Source of the DNA: Clostridia bacterium
Lineage (GTDB): Bacteria > Bacillota > Clostridia > Oscillospirales > QAMX01
Direction of reading: 5' to 3'
NCBI GenBank assembly: GCA_017547975.1
Contig: JAFYNU010000359.1
Location: 1-5,974, forward strand
Length of the DNA stretch: 5,974 nt
Under the pieces are notes generated by a model. That model worked only from the letters and a program-made list of their open reading frames with translations, made no database searches and had not been told where the DNA came from. The position numbers were made by a program, and so were the translations under genes. Each line of letters begins with the position of its first letter. Within the stretch, counting starts at the first letter, position 1. Of this stretch, positions 1 to 5,951 are shown piece by piece.

Positions 1-780
1 AAGGCGGTGGAAGGTCTGAAGTTCTACCTCCTGCCCGACTTTGGCAAGATTACGCCGCAGGTTATCGTTGGCGCCATGAACCAGGCATTCTTCTCTCTGT
101 CTCTTGGTATCGGTTCTATGGCTATTTTCGGCAGCTACATCGGCAAGGAACGTTCCCTCATGGGGGAATCGGTGAATGTTATCCTTTTGGATACCTTCGT
201 TGCCATCACTGCCGGTTTGATCATCTTCCCGGCCTGCACCACCTATGACGTGAAAGTCAGCTCCGGTCCCTCGTTGCTTTTTGATGCCATGGCCAGTGTG
301 TTCAACAACATGAACGGCGGACGCATCTGCGGTACCATCTTCTTCCTGTTCATGGTGTTTGCGGCTTTCTCCACCGTGTTCGCGGTATTTGAAAACATTC
401 TGGCTTGCGCCCGCGAACTCTTCGGCTGGAGCCGTCCCAAGGGCTGTATCATCTGCGGTATCGTGATCCTGCTTACCTCCACCACCACCGCTTTGGGTTA
501 CAGCACCTTCAGTAACTTTGTTCCCTTCGGCGAAGGTACTGCCTGGTTGGATGTGTGGGACTTCCTTGTCAACTACAATCTGCTGCCTTTGGGCTCGCTG
601 ATTTTTGTACTCTTCTGCTGCTTCAAGCGCTATGGCTGGGGCTGGGAGAATTTCATTGCCGAAGCCAACTCCGGCAAGGGTCTGAAGGTACAGAACTGGA
701 TGAAACCCATCTTCTGCATTTTGGTTCCGGTTGCCGTCATCATCATCTACGTGATGGGTCTTGTGACCTTCAACTGGTAA
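1..780 (+). CDS. Neurotransmitter:sodium symporter (NSS/SNF family), C-terminal part
   Basis: This is the last 259 residues of a sodium-coupled transporter for amino acids or related amines in the cytoplasmic membrane. The reading frame is open from base 1, so the true start lies upstream of the window; the GTG at position 7 is internal, not a start. Aligned from memory to LeuT, the fragment begins just before TM6. Fragment residues 30-38 (FFSLSLGIG) match the unwound TM6 segment that lines the substrate and Na1 sites. Residues A121, S124 and T125 in TM8 fall where LeuT has the Na2 ligands A351, T354 and S355, so sodium coupling looks intact. Hydrophobic segments follow for TM9 to TM11, and the protein ends right after TM11 (GLVTFNW). 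It therefore lacks TM12, as in the 11-helix bacterial members such as Tyt1 and MhsT. The substrate cannot be told. An intrinsic terminator follows directly, so it is transcriptionally separate from the genes downstream. Confidence 0.93.
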   Translation, partial: KAVEGLKFYLLPDFGKITPQVIVGAMNQAFFSLSLGIGSMAIFGSYIGKERSLMGESVNVILLDTFVAITAGLIIFPACTTYDVKVSSGPSLLFDAMASVFNNMNGGRICGTIFFLFMVFAAFSTVFAVFENILACARELFGWSRPKGCIICGIVILLTSTTTALGYSTFSNFVPFGEGTAWLDVWDFLVNYNLLPLGSLIFVLFCCFKRYGWGWENFIAEANSGKGLKVQNWMKPIFCILVPVAVIIIYVMGLVTFNW

Positions 781-794
781 AAAACAGGAAAATG

Positions 795-829
795 AAAGCT
801 GTTCGGTGACTGCCGGACGGCTTTTATTT
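795..829 (+). terminator. Rho-independent terminator after the NSS transporter gene
   Basis: A 12-bp stem pairs 795-806 (AAAGCTGTTCGG) with 813-824 (CCGGACGGCTTT). It has two G-U wobbles and a 6-base loop (807-812), and runs into a T-rich tail (822-829, TTTTATTT). The hairpin begins 15 bases after the transporter stop codon. This is a textbook intrinsic terminator and separates the transporter from the next transcription unit. Confidence 0.88.
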
Positions 830-876
830 ATGCAGAGGAAGCCGAAAAGATATTTCGCGAATTGTTTTCGTTATTC

Positions 877-905
877 TTGCCAAGGGTTTCGGATTGTGAT
901 ATACT
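877..905 (+). promoter_or_regulatory. Extended -10 housekeeping-sigma promoter for the Nudix gene and probably the downstream operon
   Basis: The -35 hexamer TTGCCA (877-882) and -10 hexamer TATACT (900-905) are separated by exactly 17 bases. The -10 is preceded by TGA at 897-899, giving the extended -10 pattern TGnTATACT. Transcription should begin near 911-913, leaving a short leader of about 30 bases before the ATG at 941. It lies just past the upstream terminator. No operator-like inverted repeat is apparent around it. Confidence 0.8.
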
Positions 906-926
906 GAGACAAATGAAACGGGAGAA

Positions 927-933
927 AGAAGGA
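927..933 (+). promoter_or_regulatory. Shine-Dalgarno site of the Nudix gene
   Basis: AGAAGGA lies 7 bases before the ATG at 941. It fixes that codon as the start and gives a protein that begins directly with the first beta strand of the Nudix fold. Confidence 0.75.
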
Positions 934-940
934 ATATGTT

Positions 941-1339
941 ATGACCGAAGTTGTGGCCGCCCTGATTTGGCAGGGGAACAAGTTTATGATCTGCCAGCGT
1001 CCGGCGCACAAAGCCCGGGGACTATTGTGGGAATTCGTGGGGGGCAAGGTCGAGCCTGGGGAAACGTCGGAGGAAGCCCTGGTACGGGAATGCCGGGAGG
1101 AATTGGACGTGACCATCCAGGTGGGGAAACTCTATACCGAGGTAACCCACGTTTATCCCGACCTGACGGTACATCTTTCCCTTTTTCATGCCTCCATCCG
1201 GGAGGGGACACCCAAAAAGCTGGAACACAACGACATTCGATTTATCACCCCGTCGGAAATTTCAAACTATGATTTCTGCCCCGCCGACGTGGAGATTCTT
1301 CAAAAGATCCGGATGGATTTTGAAGGAGAGGGGCGGTAA
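941..1339 (+). CDS. Nudix hydrolase, MutT-like (probable 8-oxo-dGTP diphosphatase)
   Basis: This is a 132-residue cytosolic pyrophosphohydrolase. It carries the Nudix signature GX5EX7REUXEEXGU at residues 35-57: G35, E41, R49, E50, E53 and E54 are all in place, and the usual glycine near the end is aspartate (D56), a common variant in MutT-like proteins. The glutamates bind the divalent metal needed to cleave a nucleoside diphosphate linked to X into a nucleotide and phosphate or pyrophosphate. The N-terminal strand (VVAALIWQGNKFMICQR) and the LLWEFVGGKVEPGE stretch are typical of MutT enzymes that remove oxidised dGTP to prevent mutation. The length matches the family (about 130 residues). 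Start: ATG with a good Shine-Dalgarno site. It sits directly behind a strong promoter and may be the first gene of the operon. Family is certain; the 8-oxo-dGTP substrate is inferred, and another nucleotide or sugar-nucleotide substrate is possible. Confidence 0.93.
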   Translation: MTEVVAALIWQGNKFMICQRPAHKARGLLWEFVGGKVEPGETSEEALVRECREELDVTIQVGKLYTEVTHVYPDLTVHLSLFHASIREGTPKKLEHNDIRFITPSEISNYDFCPADVEILQKIRMDFEGEGR

Positions 1340-1393
1340 TCTGCCGCCTGCGGGTGGATGATATCTGCTTCGGTTTTGTGAGAAAATAAAAAA

Positions 1394-1400
1394 AGAGAGG
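1394..1400 (+). promoter_or_regulatory. Shine-Dalgarno site of the Gfo/Idh/MocA gene
   Basis: AGAGAGG lies 8 bases before the ATG at 1409, within an A-rich stretch (1381-1404) that should leave the site unstructured. The remainder of the 69-base gap (1340-1408) contains no hexamer pair I would call a promoter and no hairpin followed by a T-tract. Confidence 0.7.
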
Positions 1401-1408
1401 AAACGAAT

Positions 1409-2407
1409 ATGATTCGATATGCCATTATTGGCGGTGGTTGGAGAAGCGAATTTTATATGCGGATCGCGCTCCTTCTGCCGGAGCATTTTGCGGTCAGCGG
1501 CGTTTTCGTGCGAAAGGCGGAAAAACGGGCTGAACTGTCAAAAAAATATCCCTTTCCCTTTGTGGGAACGCTGGATGAGCTCCTGGATGGGAACTTCGAT
1601 TTCGTGGTGTCCTGCATCAATAAGGGTAATATTTGCAACGTGATCCGGTCCATGGCAGAGCGGGGAATTCCTCTTTTGACCGAAACTCCGGTGGGAATCA
1701 ACCGGGCAGAAGCCCAGAAGATGGCGAATTCCGACCCCTCCTGGCGGGTGCAGGTGGCGGAACAGTTCCACCTGGCCCCCCGTTACAGCGCCTACAGGGC
1801 GATCATTGAATCGGGTCTGCTTGGCAAGGTGAACCAGGTGTATCTTTCTGCCTGCCACGATTACCATGGGGTCAGCCTGCTTCGCTATCTGCTGGGGGTA
1901 AGGAAGAAGACCCCTGAAATTACCACCATCCCCCTTACCGACCCCATCACCCGTTACCGGGGCCGGAATGGAGCCCTGGAGGAAACCCTGGTGGAGCCGG
2001 AGGAAAAGCTCGCCGTCTATCGCTTTGGGAAGAAAACCGGCATTTACGATTATTCCAAGGAACAGTATTTTTCCGGCATCCGTATGCCCCTGATCCACGT
2101 GAAGGGTACCCGGGGTGAGCTTGTCAATAACACCGTCCGCTACCTCCAGGACGGAATCGCCCATGAATTTGAACTGAAACGGGTCGCCTTTGGGGAATAC
2201 GAAAACCTGGACGGCCTGGGAATTTCGGCCATCACCGGAAACGGCCGGGTCTGGTACAAGCCGCCCTTTGAGGGAGCCCGCCTTTCGGACGAGGAAATGG
2301 CCATTGCCACGGTACTTTTGAAGATGGCGAACTACGTGAAAACCGGGGAGGAATTCTACTCCCTTTGGGATGCCGCCACCGACGTGTTGCTGTCCTGTGA
2401 CGAATGA
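1409..2407 (+). CDS. Gfo/Idh/MocA-family oxidoreductase (atypical catalytic motif)
   Basis: This 332-residue cytosolic protein has an N-terminal Rossmann fold. MIRYAIIGGGWRS (residues 1-13) carries the dinucleotide-binding glycines, and strands and helices follow to about residue 120. The second half is the alpha/beta domain of glucose-fructose oxidoreductase / inositol dehydrogenase proteins, with the linker motif AEQFHLAPRY (117-126) and helix ESGLLGKV (134-141). Family members oxidise or reduce hydroxyl groups of sugars, cyclitols and related compounds with NAD(P). Two departures stand out. The conserved EKP motif is ETP (92-94), so the usual catalytic lysine is missing. The usual GG.L.D.G.H signature is reduced to HDYHGVSLLRYLLG (150-163), which keeps one likely histidine (H153). 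It may catalyse a different reaction or bind cofactor without standard redox chemistry. Start: ATG with a good Shine-Dalgarno site. It overlaps the next gene by 4 bases. Family is confident; substrate unknown. Confidence 0.85.
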   Translation: MIRYAIIGGGWRSEFYMRIALLLPEHFAVSGVFVRKAEKRAELSKKYPFPFVGTLDELLDGNFDFVVSCINKGNICNVIRSMAERGIPLLTETPVGINRAEAQKMANSDPSWRVQVAEQFHLAPRYSAYRAIIESGLLGKVNQVYLSACHDYHGVSLLRYLLGVRKKTPEITTIPLTDPITRYRGRNGALEETLVEPEEKLAVYRFGKKTGIYDYSKEQYFSGIRMPLIHVKGTRGELVNNTVRYLQDGIAHEFELKRVAFGEYENLDGLGISAITGNGRVWYKPPFEGARLSDEEMAIATVLLKMANYVKTGEEFYSLWDAATDVLLSCDE

Positions 2408-3084
2408 AATACAATAACATCCAATTGGCCCGGTTTCTCAGCCGGGAAAACCGTTTCGTTGCCCAGGTGGAACTGGAAAATGGGGTGCGGGAAACCGTCC
2501 ACGTGAAAAATACCGGCCGTTGCGCCGAGCTTCTGGTGCCGGGGTACACCGTTGCCCTTACCGACGCCTGGACCCCCGGCCGCAAAACCCGGTTCGACCT
2601 GGTGGCCGCCCAAAAGCCCGGTCTTGGATGGGTCAATATCGATAGCCAGGCCCCTAATATTGCCATGGGGGAATGGCTTAGAACCCAGGATTACGACCTG
2701 ATCAAGCCGGAAGCCAGGCTTGGCGCCTCCCGTATCGACTTCTACCTGGAACGGGAGGGAAAGCCCGCCTGGATGGAGGTGAAGGGTTGTACCCTGGAGC
2801 TTGAGGGCGTGGGATATTTCCCGGATGCCCCCACCGAGAGGGGACGGAAACACCTTCTGGAACTGATGGAGGCGGCAAAAACCGCCGGAGCGATGATTGC
2901 CTTCGTCATCCCCATGCCCGGGGTACGGGAGGTGTATGCCAACCGGAAGACCGATCCGAAGTTTGCCGAAACCCTGGACCTGGTGAGCCGGAATGGTGTG
3001 AAAATATGCTTTTACCCCTGTCGGGTGGAACCCGATGGGTTTGAAATCACAGAAGAAATTATATGGAAATCCAAAGAAAGGTGA
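2404..3084 (+). CDS. sfsA: SfsA family protein (sugar fermentation stimulation protein, putative nuclease)
   Basis: This 226-residue protein matches SfsA along its full length. It has an N-terminal OB-like part with the conserved HVKNTGRCAELL stretch (33-44), then a PD-(D/E)XK nuclease-like core: SRIDFYLE with D112, then MEVKGCTLE with E125 and K127, the expected metal-binding and catalytic set. The conserved FPDAPTERGRKHLLEL segment (139-154) follows. SfsA was named for stimulating maltose utilisation in E. coli and was later considered a nucleic-acid-binding or nuclease protein; its biological role is unsettled. The ATG overlaps the stop codon of the oxidoreductase gene as ATGA (2404-2407), and no good Shine-Dalgarno site is visible in front of it, so translation is probably coupled by reinitiation. 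It lies inside an otherwise metabolic operon with only 6 bases before the next gene. No key residue appears lost. Confidence 0.93.
   Translation: MKYNNIQLARFLSRENRFVAQVELENGVRETVHVKNTGRCAELLVPGYTVALTDAWTPGRKTRFDLVAAQKPGLGWVNIDSQAPNIAMGEWLRTQDYDLIKPEARLGASRIDFYLEREGKPAWMEVKGCTLELEGVGYFPDAPTERGRKHLLELMEAAKTAGAMIAFVIPMPGVREVYANRKTDPKFAETLDLVSRNGVKICFYPCRVEPDGFEITEEIIWKSKER
3078..3083 (+). promoter_or_regulatory. Shine-Dalgarno site that decides the start of the degenerate amidohydrolase gene
   Basis: AAGGTG, overlapping the sfsA stop codon, lies 7 bases before the ATG at 3091. The in-frame GTG at 3085 would be only 1 base from this site, so the ATG at 3091 is preferred. Confidence 0.65.
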
Positions 3085-3090
3085 GTGAAA

Positions 3091-3846
3091 ATGGAAAAAA
3101 TACAGGTGTTTGATGCCCGTATGCTCTACGGCCGTCCCTACCTTGGGGCAGAACCCGAACTGACCCTGGCAGAGACCATGCGGGACGCCGAAGCCGAACG
3201 GGCGGTGGTGGTTCACCGGGAGATGGGCTGGCTGCCCCCCTGCCGCACCATGCCCATGGTGGCGGAGCGCACCGCAAAAACCGAAGGGGCCTACGGTCTC
3301 TATCTCCTTCTGCCCACTCAGCCCGGGGAAATGCCCCCGGTGGAGGAATTGGCGAAAACCTTCAAGCGGGACAAAATTGCCGGTTTCTACCTTTACCAGG
3401 AATCCTTCAACGTTCCCTACCATCCCACCATGTTCCGGGATGAATTTACCGCCTGCGAAAAGCTTTCCATCCCCATCTTCTACCATCGGGATGGGAAGAA
3501 CAGCTTTGAATATCTGGCAGAGATCATGGAACGCCACCCCAAGCTGAAGGTGGTGCTTTCGGTGAACGAGGAGTGGCCCAATGCCCGAAAGATCTATCCC
3601 CTGATGAAGGCCTACCCCGGCATCTCCCTGTGCCTTTCGGAGCACGTGTGGATGGGGGCTATTGAGGATCTGGTGGAAAAATTCGGGTCGAAGCGCCTGC
3701 TGTATTCCTCCTCCTACCCGGCACGCTACCCCGGCGGCACCGTCATGATGGTGGCGGCGGCCAATATCACCCAGGAAGACAAACAGAATATCTTCTACAA
3801 AAACATGGAAGCACTGATTGGAGGGATTGCCTGTGATTCGCTATGA
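3091..3846 (+). CDS. Amidohydrolase-like TIM-barrel protein lacking most metal ligands (probable pseudoenzyme)
   Basis: This is a 251-residue protein of the Amidohydrolase_2 (TIM-barrel metal-dependent hydrolase) type, recognised mainly by order-for-order similarity to the next gene. Where the family has D-x-H-x-H after the first strand, this protein has FDARMLYG (7-14), so both histidines are gone. The VGFKFH strand of its neighbour appears as AGFYLY (97-102), losing the lysine. H132 (IFYHRDG) is kept. The next ligand histidine is replaced by N159 (SVNEEWPNA), and the late aspartate (FGVDAP in the neighbour) is a serine (YSSSYP, S208). The C-terminal helix pattern NITQEDKQNIFYKN (225-238) is typical of the family and shows the fold is complete, not truncated. 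It is probably a non-catalytic partner or ligand-binding subunit of the adjacent intact enzyme; a changed chemistry is possible. Start: ATG at 3091 chosen from the Shine-Dalgarno spacing; a GTG at 3085 is the alternative. It overlaps the next gene by 14 bases. Confidence 0.75.
   Translation: MEKIQVFDARMLYGRPYLGAEPELTLAETMRDAEAERAVVVHREMGWLPPCRTMPMVAERTAKTEGAYGLYLLLPTQPGEMPPVEELAKTFKRDKIAGFYLYQESFNVPYHPTMFRDEFTACEKLSIPIFYHRDGKNSFEYLAEIMERHPKLKVVLSVNEEWPNARKIYPLMKAYPGISLCLSEHVWMGAIEDLVEKFGSKRLLYSSSYPARYPGGTVMMVAAANITQEDKQNIFYKNMEALIGGIACDSL
3820..3825 (+). promoter_or_regulatory. Shine-Dalgarno site that decides the start of the intact amidohydrolase gene
   Basis: GGAGGG inside the end of the upstream gene lies 7 bases before the GTG at 3833. 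The more upstream in-frame TTG at 3818 overlaps this site and has no site of its own, so GTG 3833 is the likely start. Confidence 0.7.
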
Positions 3847-4672
3847 TTCGCCCCTGGCGGAAGAATTCCTGACCACCGGGAAATGTGAAAGCTGTCCCAT
3901 CATCGATATGCACGCCCACATGTTCGACAATGCGGGCTGTAATATGCTGGTGGATACCACCGCCAAGCAGGTGGCCCAGATGGATAAGAATAACGTTCCC
4001 CTGGCCTTCATGGTCAGCCACGACGTGCTTTACGGGGGATTCCCCTACATGGAGGCCGACCATAAGGCGGCGGAGGCCTTCCCCGGACGCTTCTACCAGT
4101 ACGTGGGGGTATTCGACCCCGATTGTGATCCCAAGCGGGACATTGACTTTTTGGAGTCCCACAAGTACGCCGTGGGTTTCAAATTCCACGGGGACACCTA
4201 TGGGGTTTCCATCGCCGACCCCAGCCATGAACTCTACTACGCCTATGCCGATGAGCGCAAGCTTCCCATTCTCTTCCACACCTGGTGCGGAAGCCGATGT
4301 GATGGGGAGGGGGAGGCGGAAAAGGTGCTTCGGAAGTGGCATAACTTCCCCTTCATCGCCGGCCATTCCTTCCAGCGCATCGAGGAATCCATCGAGCTTT
4401 GCAAAGCCTACCCCAACCTTTATCTGGAGCTGACGGCGGTGCTTTCCAAGCGGGGCATGGTGGATGCCTACGTGAAAGCGGGTCTTTCGGACCGCATCCT
4501 CTTTGGGGTGGACGCCCCCTGGTTCTCCTACGAATTCGGCATTGGCGCCCTGCTTTCCGCCGATATTTCCGACGAGGACATCCGCAATATTCTCTATCGC
4601 AACCCCCTTCGTATCATGAAGGAAGCCAACATTGAAATTCCCGAATCCCTCAAAAAATTTGTAAACGAATAA
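3833..4672 (+). CDS. Amidohydrolase family protein (Amidohydrolase_2-type metal-dependent hydrolase)
   Basis: This is a 279-residue TIM-barrel enzyme with the full ligand set expected for the amidohydrolase superfamily. It has D25-x-H27-x-H29 (IIDMHAHMF), a strand VGFKFH with K117, H149 (ILFHTWCG), H178 (IAGHSF) and D227 (ILFGVDAP). The C-terminal ISDEDIRNILYRNPLRIM (245-262) is the usual family ending. Members of this branch hydrolyse or decarboxylate small organic acids, lactones and amides using a bound divalent metal; ACMSD and gamma-resorcylate decarboxylase are known examples. The substrate here is unknown. There is an unusual set of cysteines close to the active-site strands: C18-x-x-C21 just before the HxH motif, C36 after it, and C152 and C156 following H149. 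The GTG start, with a strong Shine-Dalgarno site inside the preceding gene, gives a 14-base overlap and suggests coupled, roughly equal production of the two amidohydrolase-type proteins. The aminotransferase gene follows after 12 bases. Confidence 0.88.
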   Translation: MIRYDSPLAEEFLTTGKCESCPIIDMHAHMFDNAGCNMLVDTTAKQVAQMDKNNVPLAFMVSHDVLYGGFPYMEADHKAAEAFPGRFYQYVGVFDPDCDPKRDIDFLESHKYAVGFKFHGDTYGVSIADPSHELYYAYADERKLPILFHTWCGSRCDGEGEAEKVLRKWHNFPFIAGHSFQRIEESIELCKAYPNLYLELTAVLSKRGMVDAYVKAGLSDRILFGVDAPWFSYEFGIGALLSADISDEDIRNILYRNPLRIMKEANIEIPESLKKFVNE

Positions 4673-4679
4673 AGGAGAA
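4671..4679 (+). promoter_or_regulatory. Shine-Dalgarno site of the aminotransferase gene
   Basis: AAAGGAGAA overlaps the stop codon of the amidohydrolase gene, with its AGGAG core (4673-4677) 7 bases before the ATG at 4685. It is the closest to consensus of the ribosome sites in this window. Confidence 0.75.
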
Positions 4680-4684
4680 TCACC

Positions 4685-5932
4685 ATGGCATACGATAAGG
4701 CAATCAAAACCCCCATCCTCTCGGGTGGCGTGGGCTGGCAGAGCATTGGCAAGGAAGAACTGGAAATCGCCACCGAACTTCTCACCAATCCCGAACTTCT
4801 CTGGCGCTACCGCAAGGATAGCTACACCACCAAATTTGAACAAATGGCCTGCGAAATGACCGGCGCCAAGCACGCCCTCTTCGTCAACTCCGGCACCTCC
4901 GCCCTGTCCTGCTGTCTGGCATCCCTGGGCATCGGCCCCGGGGACGAGGTGATCGTTTCGGCCTATACCTACATTGCCACCGCCTCGGCCTGCATCGAAG
5001 TGGGTGCCGTGCCGGTTCCCTGCGAAATCGATAACTCCCTGGGCATCGACCCGGTTGACCTGGAAAAGAAGATTACCCCCTACACCAAGTGTGTCATCCT
5101 GACCCACATGCAGGGTGTTCCCGCCTGCATCGACGAAGTCCGGGCGGTTGCCAAAAAGCACGGTCTTTACATGATTGAAGACTGCTGCCAGGCCATCGGC
5201 GCCAAGTACAAGGGCAAGTTCTGCGGCGTGGTTTCGGATGCCTTTGCCTGGAGCCTGAACTATTACAAAAACATCACCTGCGGCGAAGGCGGCTGCTTCT
5301 TCACCAGCAATGATGATAACTATGCCCGTGGCTACTATCAGTCCGACCCCGCCGGTATCATGTGGAATAACGGCATTGGCGAGGGGAGCAACGTGCCCTA
5401 CTTCACCCGGGCCGGTTACCGCGCCAGCGAGCTCTGCGGCGGCGTGGCTTACGCCCAGCTCCATAAGCTGGAGGGCAACCTGGCGGCTACCCGCAAGCTG
5501 AAAAAGACCCTGCTGGGTGCCCTTGACCCCAATCCCAAGCACTATACCCGCCAGATCGTGGGCGACCCCGAGGGGGATTGCGGCGTATCCTTCGCCATGA
5601 TTGCCAACTCCGCCGAGGAATGCAAAGCCCTCACCGAAGCACTGGATCGGGAAGGTCTTGCGGTGGGCTCCGCCTACGGCAACGGCGCCTTCCCCGACCG
5701 CCACATCTTCACCTATTGGAGTGGCATCACCAACCGCACCGGCGCCACCGAAAAGAACTATCCCTGGCATGACCCGGCTTACAAGGGAGAGGTAGATTAC
5801 GAAAAGACCGCTTGCCCCAAGACCCTGGACATTCTCAGCCGTTCGCTTCGCATCGGGATCCACCTGAACCTGACCGAACAGAATATGCTGGAATTCGCCG
5901 AAGCCATCAACAAGGCCGACGCTTCCTTCTAA
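4685..5932 (+). CDS. DegT/DnrJ/EryC1/StrS-family PLP-dependent aminotransferase
   Basis: This 415-residue fold-type I PLP enzyme belongs to the sugar aminotransferase family. The phosphate-binding NSGTSAL is at 68-74. The PLP-stacking and Asp region is IEDCCQAIGAKYKGK (164-178), with D166 contacting the pyridine nitrogen and Q169 nearby. The catalytic lysine is K195 in SLNYYKNITCGEGG (190-203), preceded by S190. The GDEVIVSAYTYIATA stretch (86-100) is also typical. Such enzymes usually transfer an amino group from glutamate or glutamine to a keto sugar or ketocyclitol during synthesis of amino sugars, aminocyclitols or antibiotics; a few are dehydratases, which lack the lysine, and that is not the case here. 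The length is slightly above the usual 370-400. An oxidoreductase of the Gfo/Idh/MocA type upstream could supply the keto substrate, as in several aminosugar and aminocyclitol pathways, but the exact substrate is not evident. Start: ATG with a near-perfect Shine-Dalgarno site. No terminator follows; another gene starts 19 bases on. Confidence 0.93.
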   Translation: MAYDKAIKTPILSGGVGWQSIGKEELEIATELLTNPELLWRYRKDSYTTKFEQMACEMTGAKHALFVNSGTSALSCCLASLGIGPGDEVIVSAYTYIATASACIEVGAVPVPCEIDNSLGIDPVDLEKKITPYTKCVILTHMQGVPACIDEVRAVAKKHGLYMIEDCCQAIGAKYKGKFCGVVSDAFAWSLNYYKNITCGEGGCFFTSNDDNYARGYYQSDPAGIMWNNGIGEGSNVPYFTRAGYRASELCGGVAYAQLHKLEGNLAATRKLKKTLLGALDPNPKHYTRQIVGDPEGDCGVSFAMIANSAEECKALTEALDREGLAVGSAYGNGAFPDRHIFTYWSGITNRTGATEKNYPWHDPAYKGEVDYEKTACPKTLDILSRSLRIGIHLNLTEQNMLEFAEAINKADASF

Positions 5933-5940
5933 AAAGAAAG

Positions 5941-5945
5941 AGAGG
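5941..5945 (+). promoter_or_regulatory. Shine-Dalgarno site of the last, cut gene
   Basis: AGAGG, at the end of a purine run (5931-5945), lies 6 bases before the ATG at 5952 and supports a real gene start there. Confidence 0.6.
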
Positions 5946-5951
5946 TACCCT

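Noticed and set aside
1332..1348. Short GC-rich hairpin (GGCGG ... CCGCC) over the Nudix stop codon as a possible terminator
   Set aside because: The stem is only 5 bp and no T-tract follows, so intrinsic termination is unlikely.
1340..1408. Possible separate promoter for the Gfo/Idh/MocA gene
   Set aside because: The A/T-rich stretches give no -35/-10 pair with acceptable match and spacing.
3085..3090. GTG at 3085 as the start of the degenerate amidohydrolase-like gene
   Set aside because: It is 1 base from the ribosome site; the ATG at 3091 has proper 7-base spacing.
2356..3645. A 429-codon open frame on the minus strand across sfsA and the degenerate amidohydrolase gene
   Set aside because: Same reason: low-complexity Gly/His/Phe-rich translation with no family features, opposite well-supported genes.
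3818..3832. TTG at 3818 as the start of the intact amidohydrolase
   Set aside because: It overlaps the GGAGGG ribosome site that is correctly spaced for the GTG at 3833, and the extra residues add nothing family-like.
3767..5863. A 698-codon open frame on the minus strand across the amidohydrolase and aminotransferase genes
   Set aside because: It lies antisense to three genes with clear family motifs and good ribosome sites. Its translation is rich in Gly, His and Val without recognisable motifs, as expected for a shadow created by GC-biased third codon positions.
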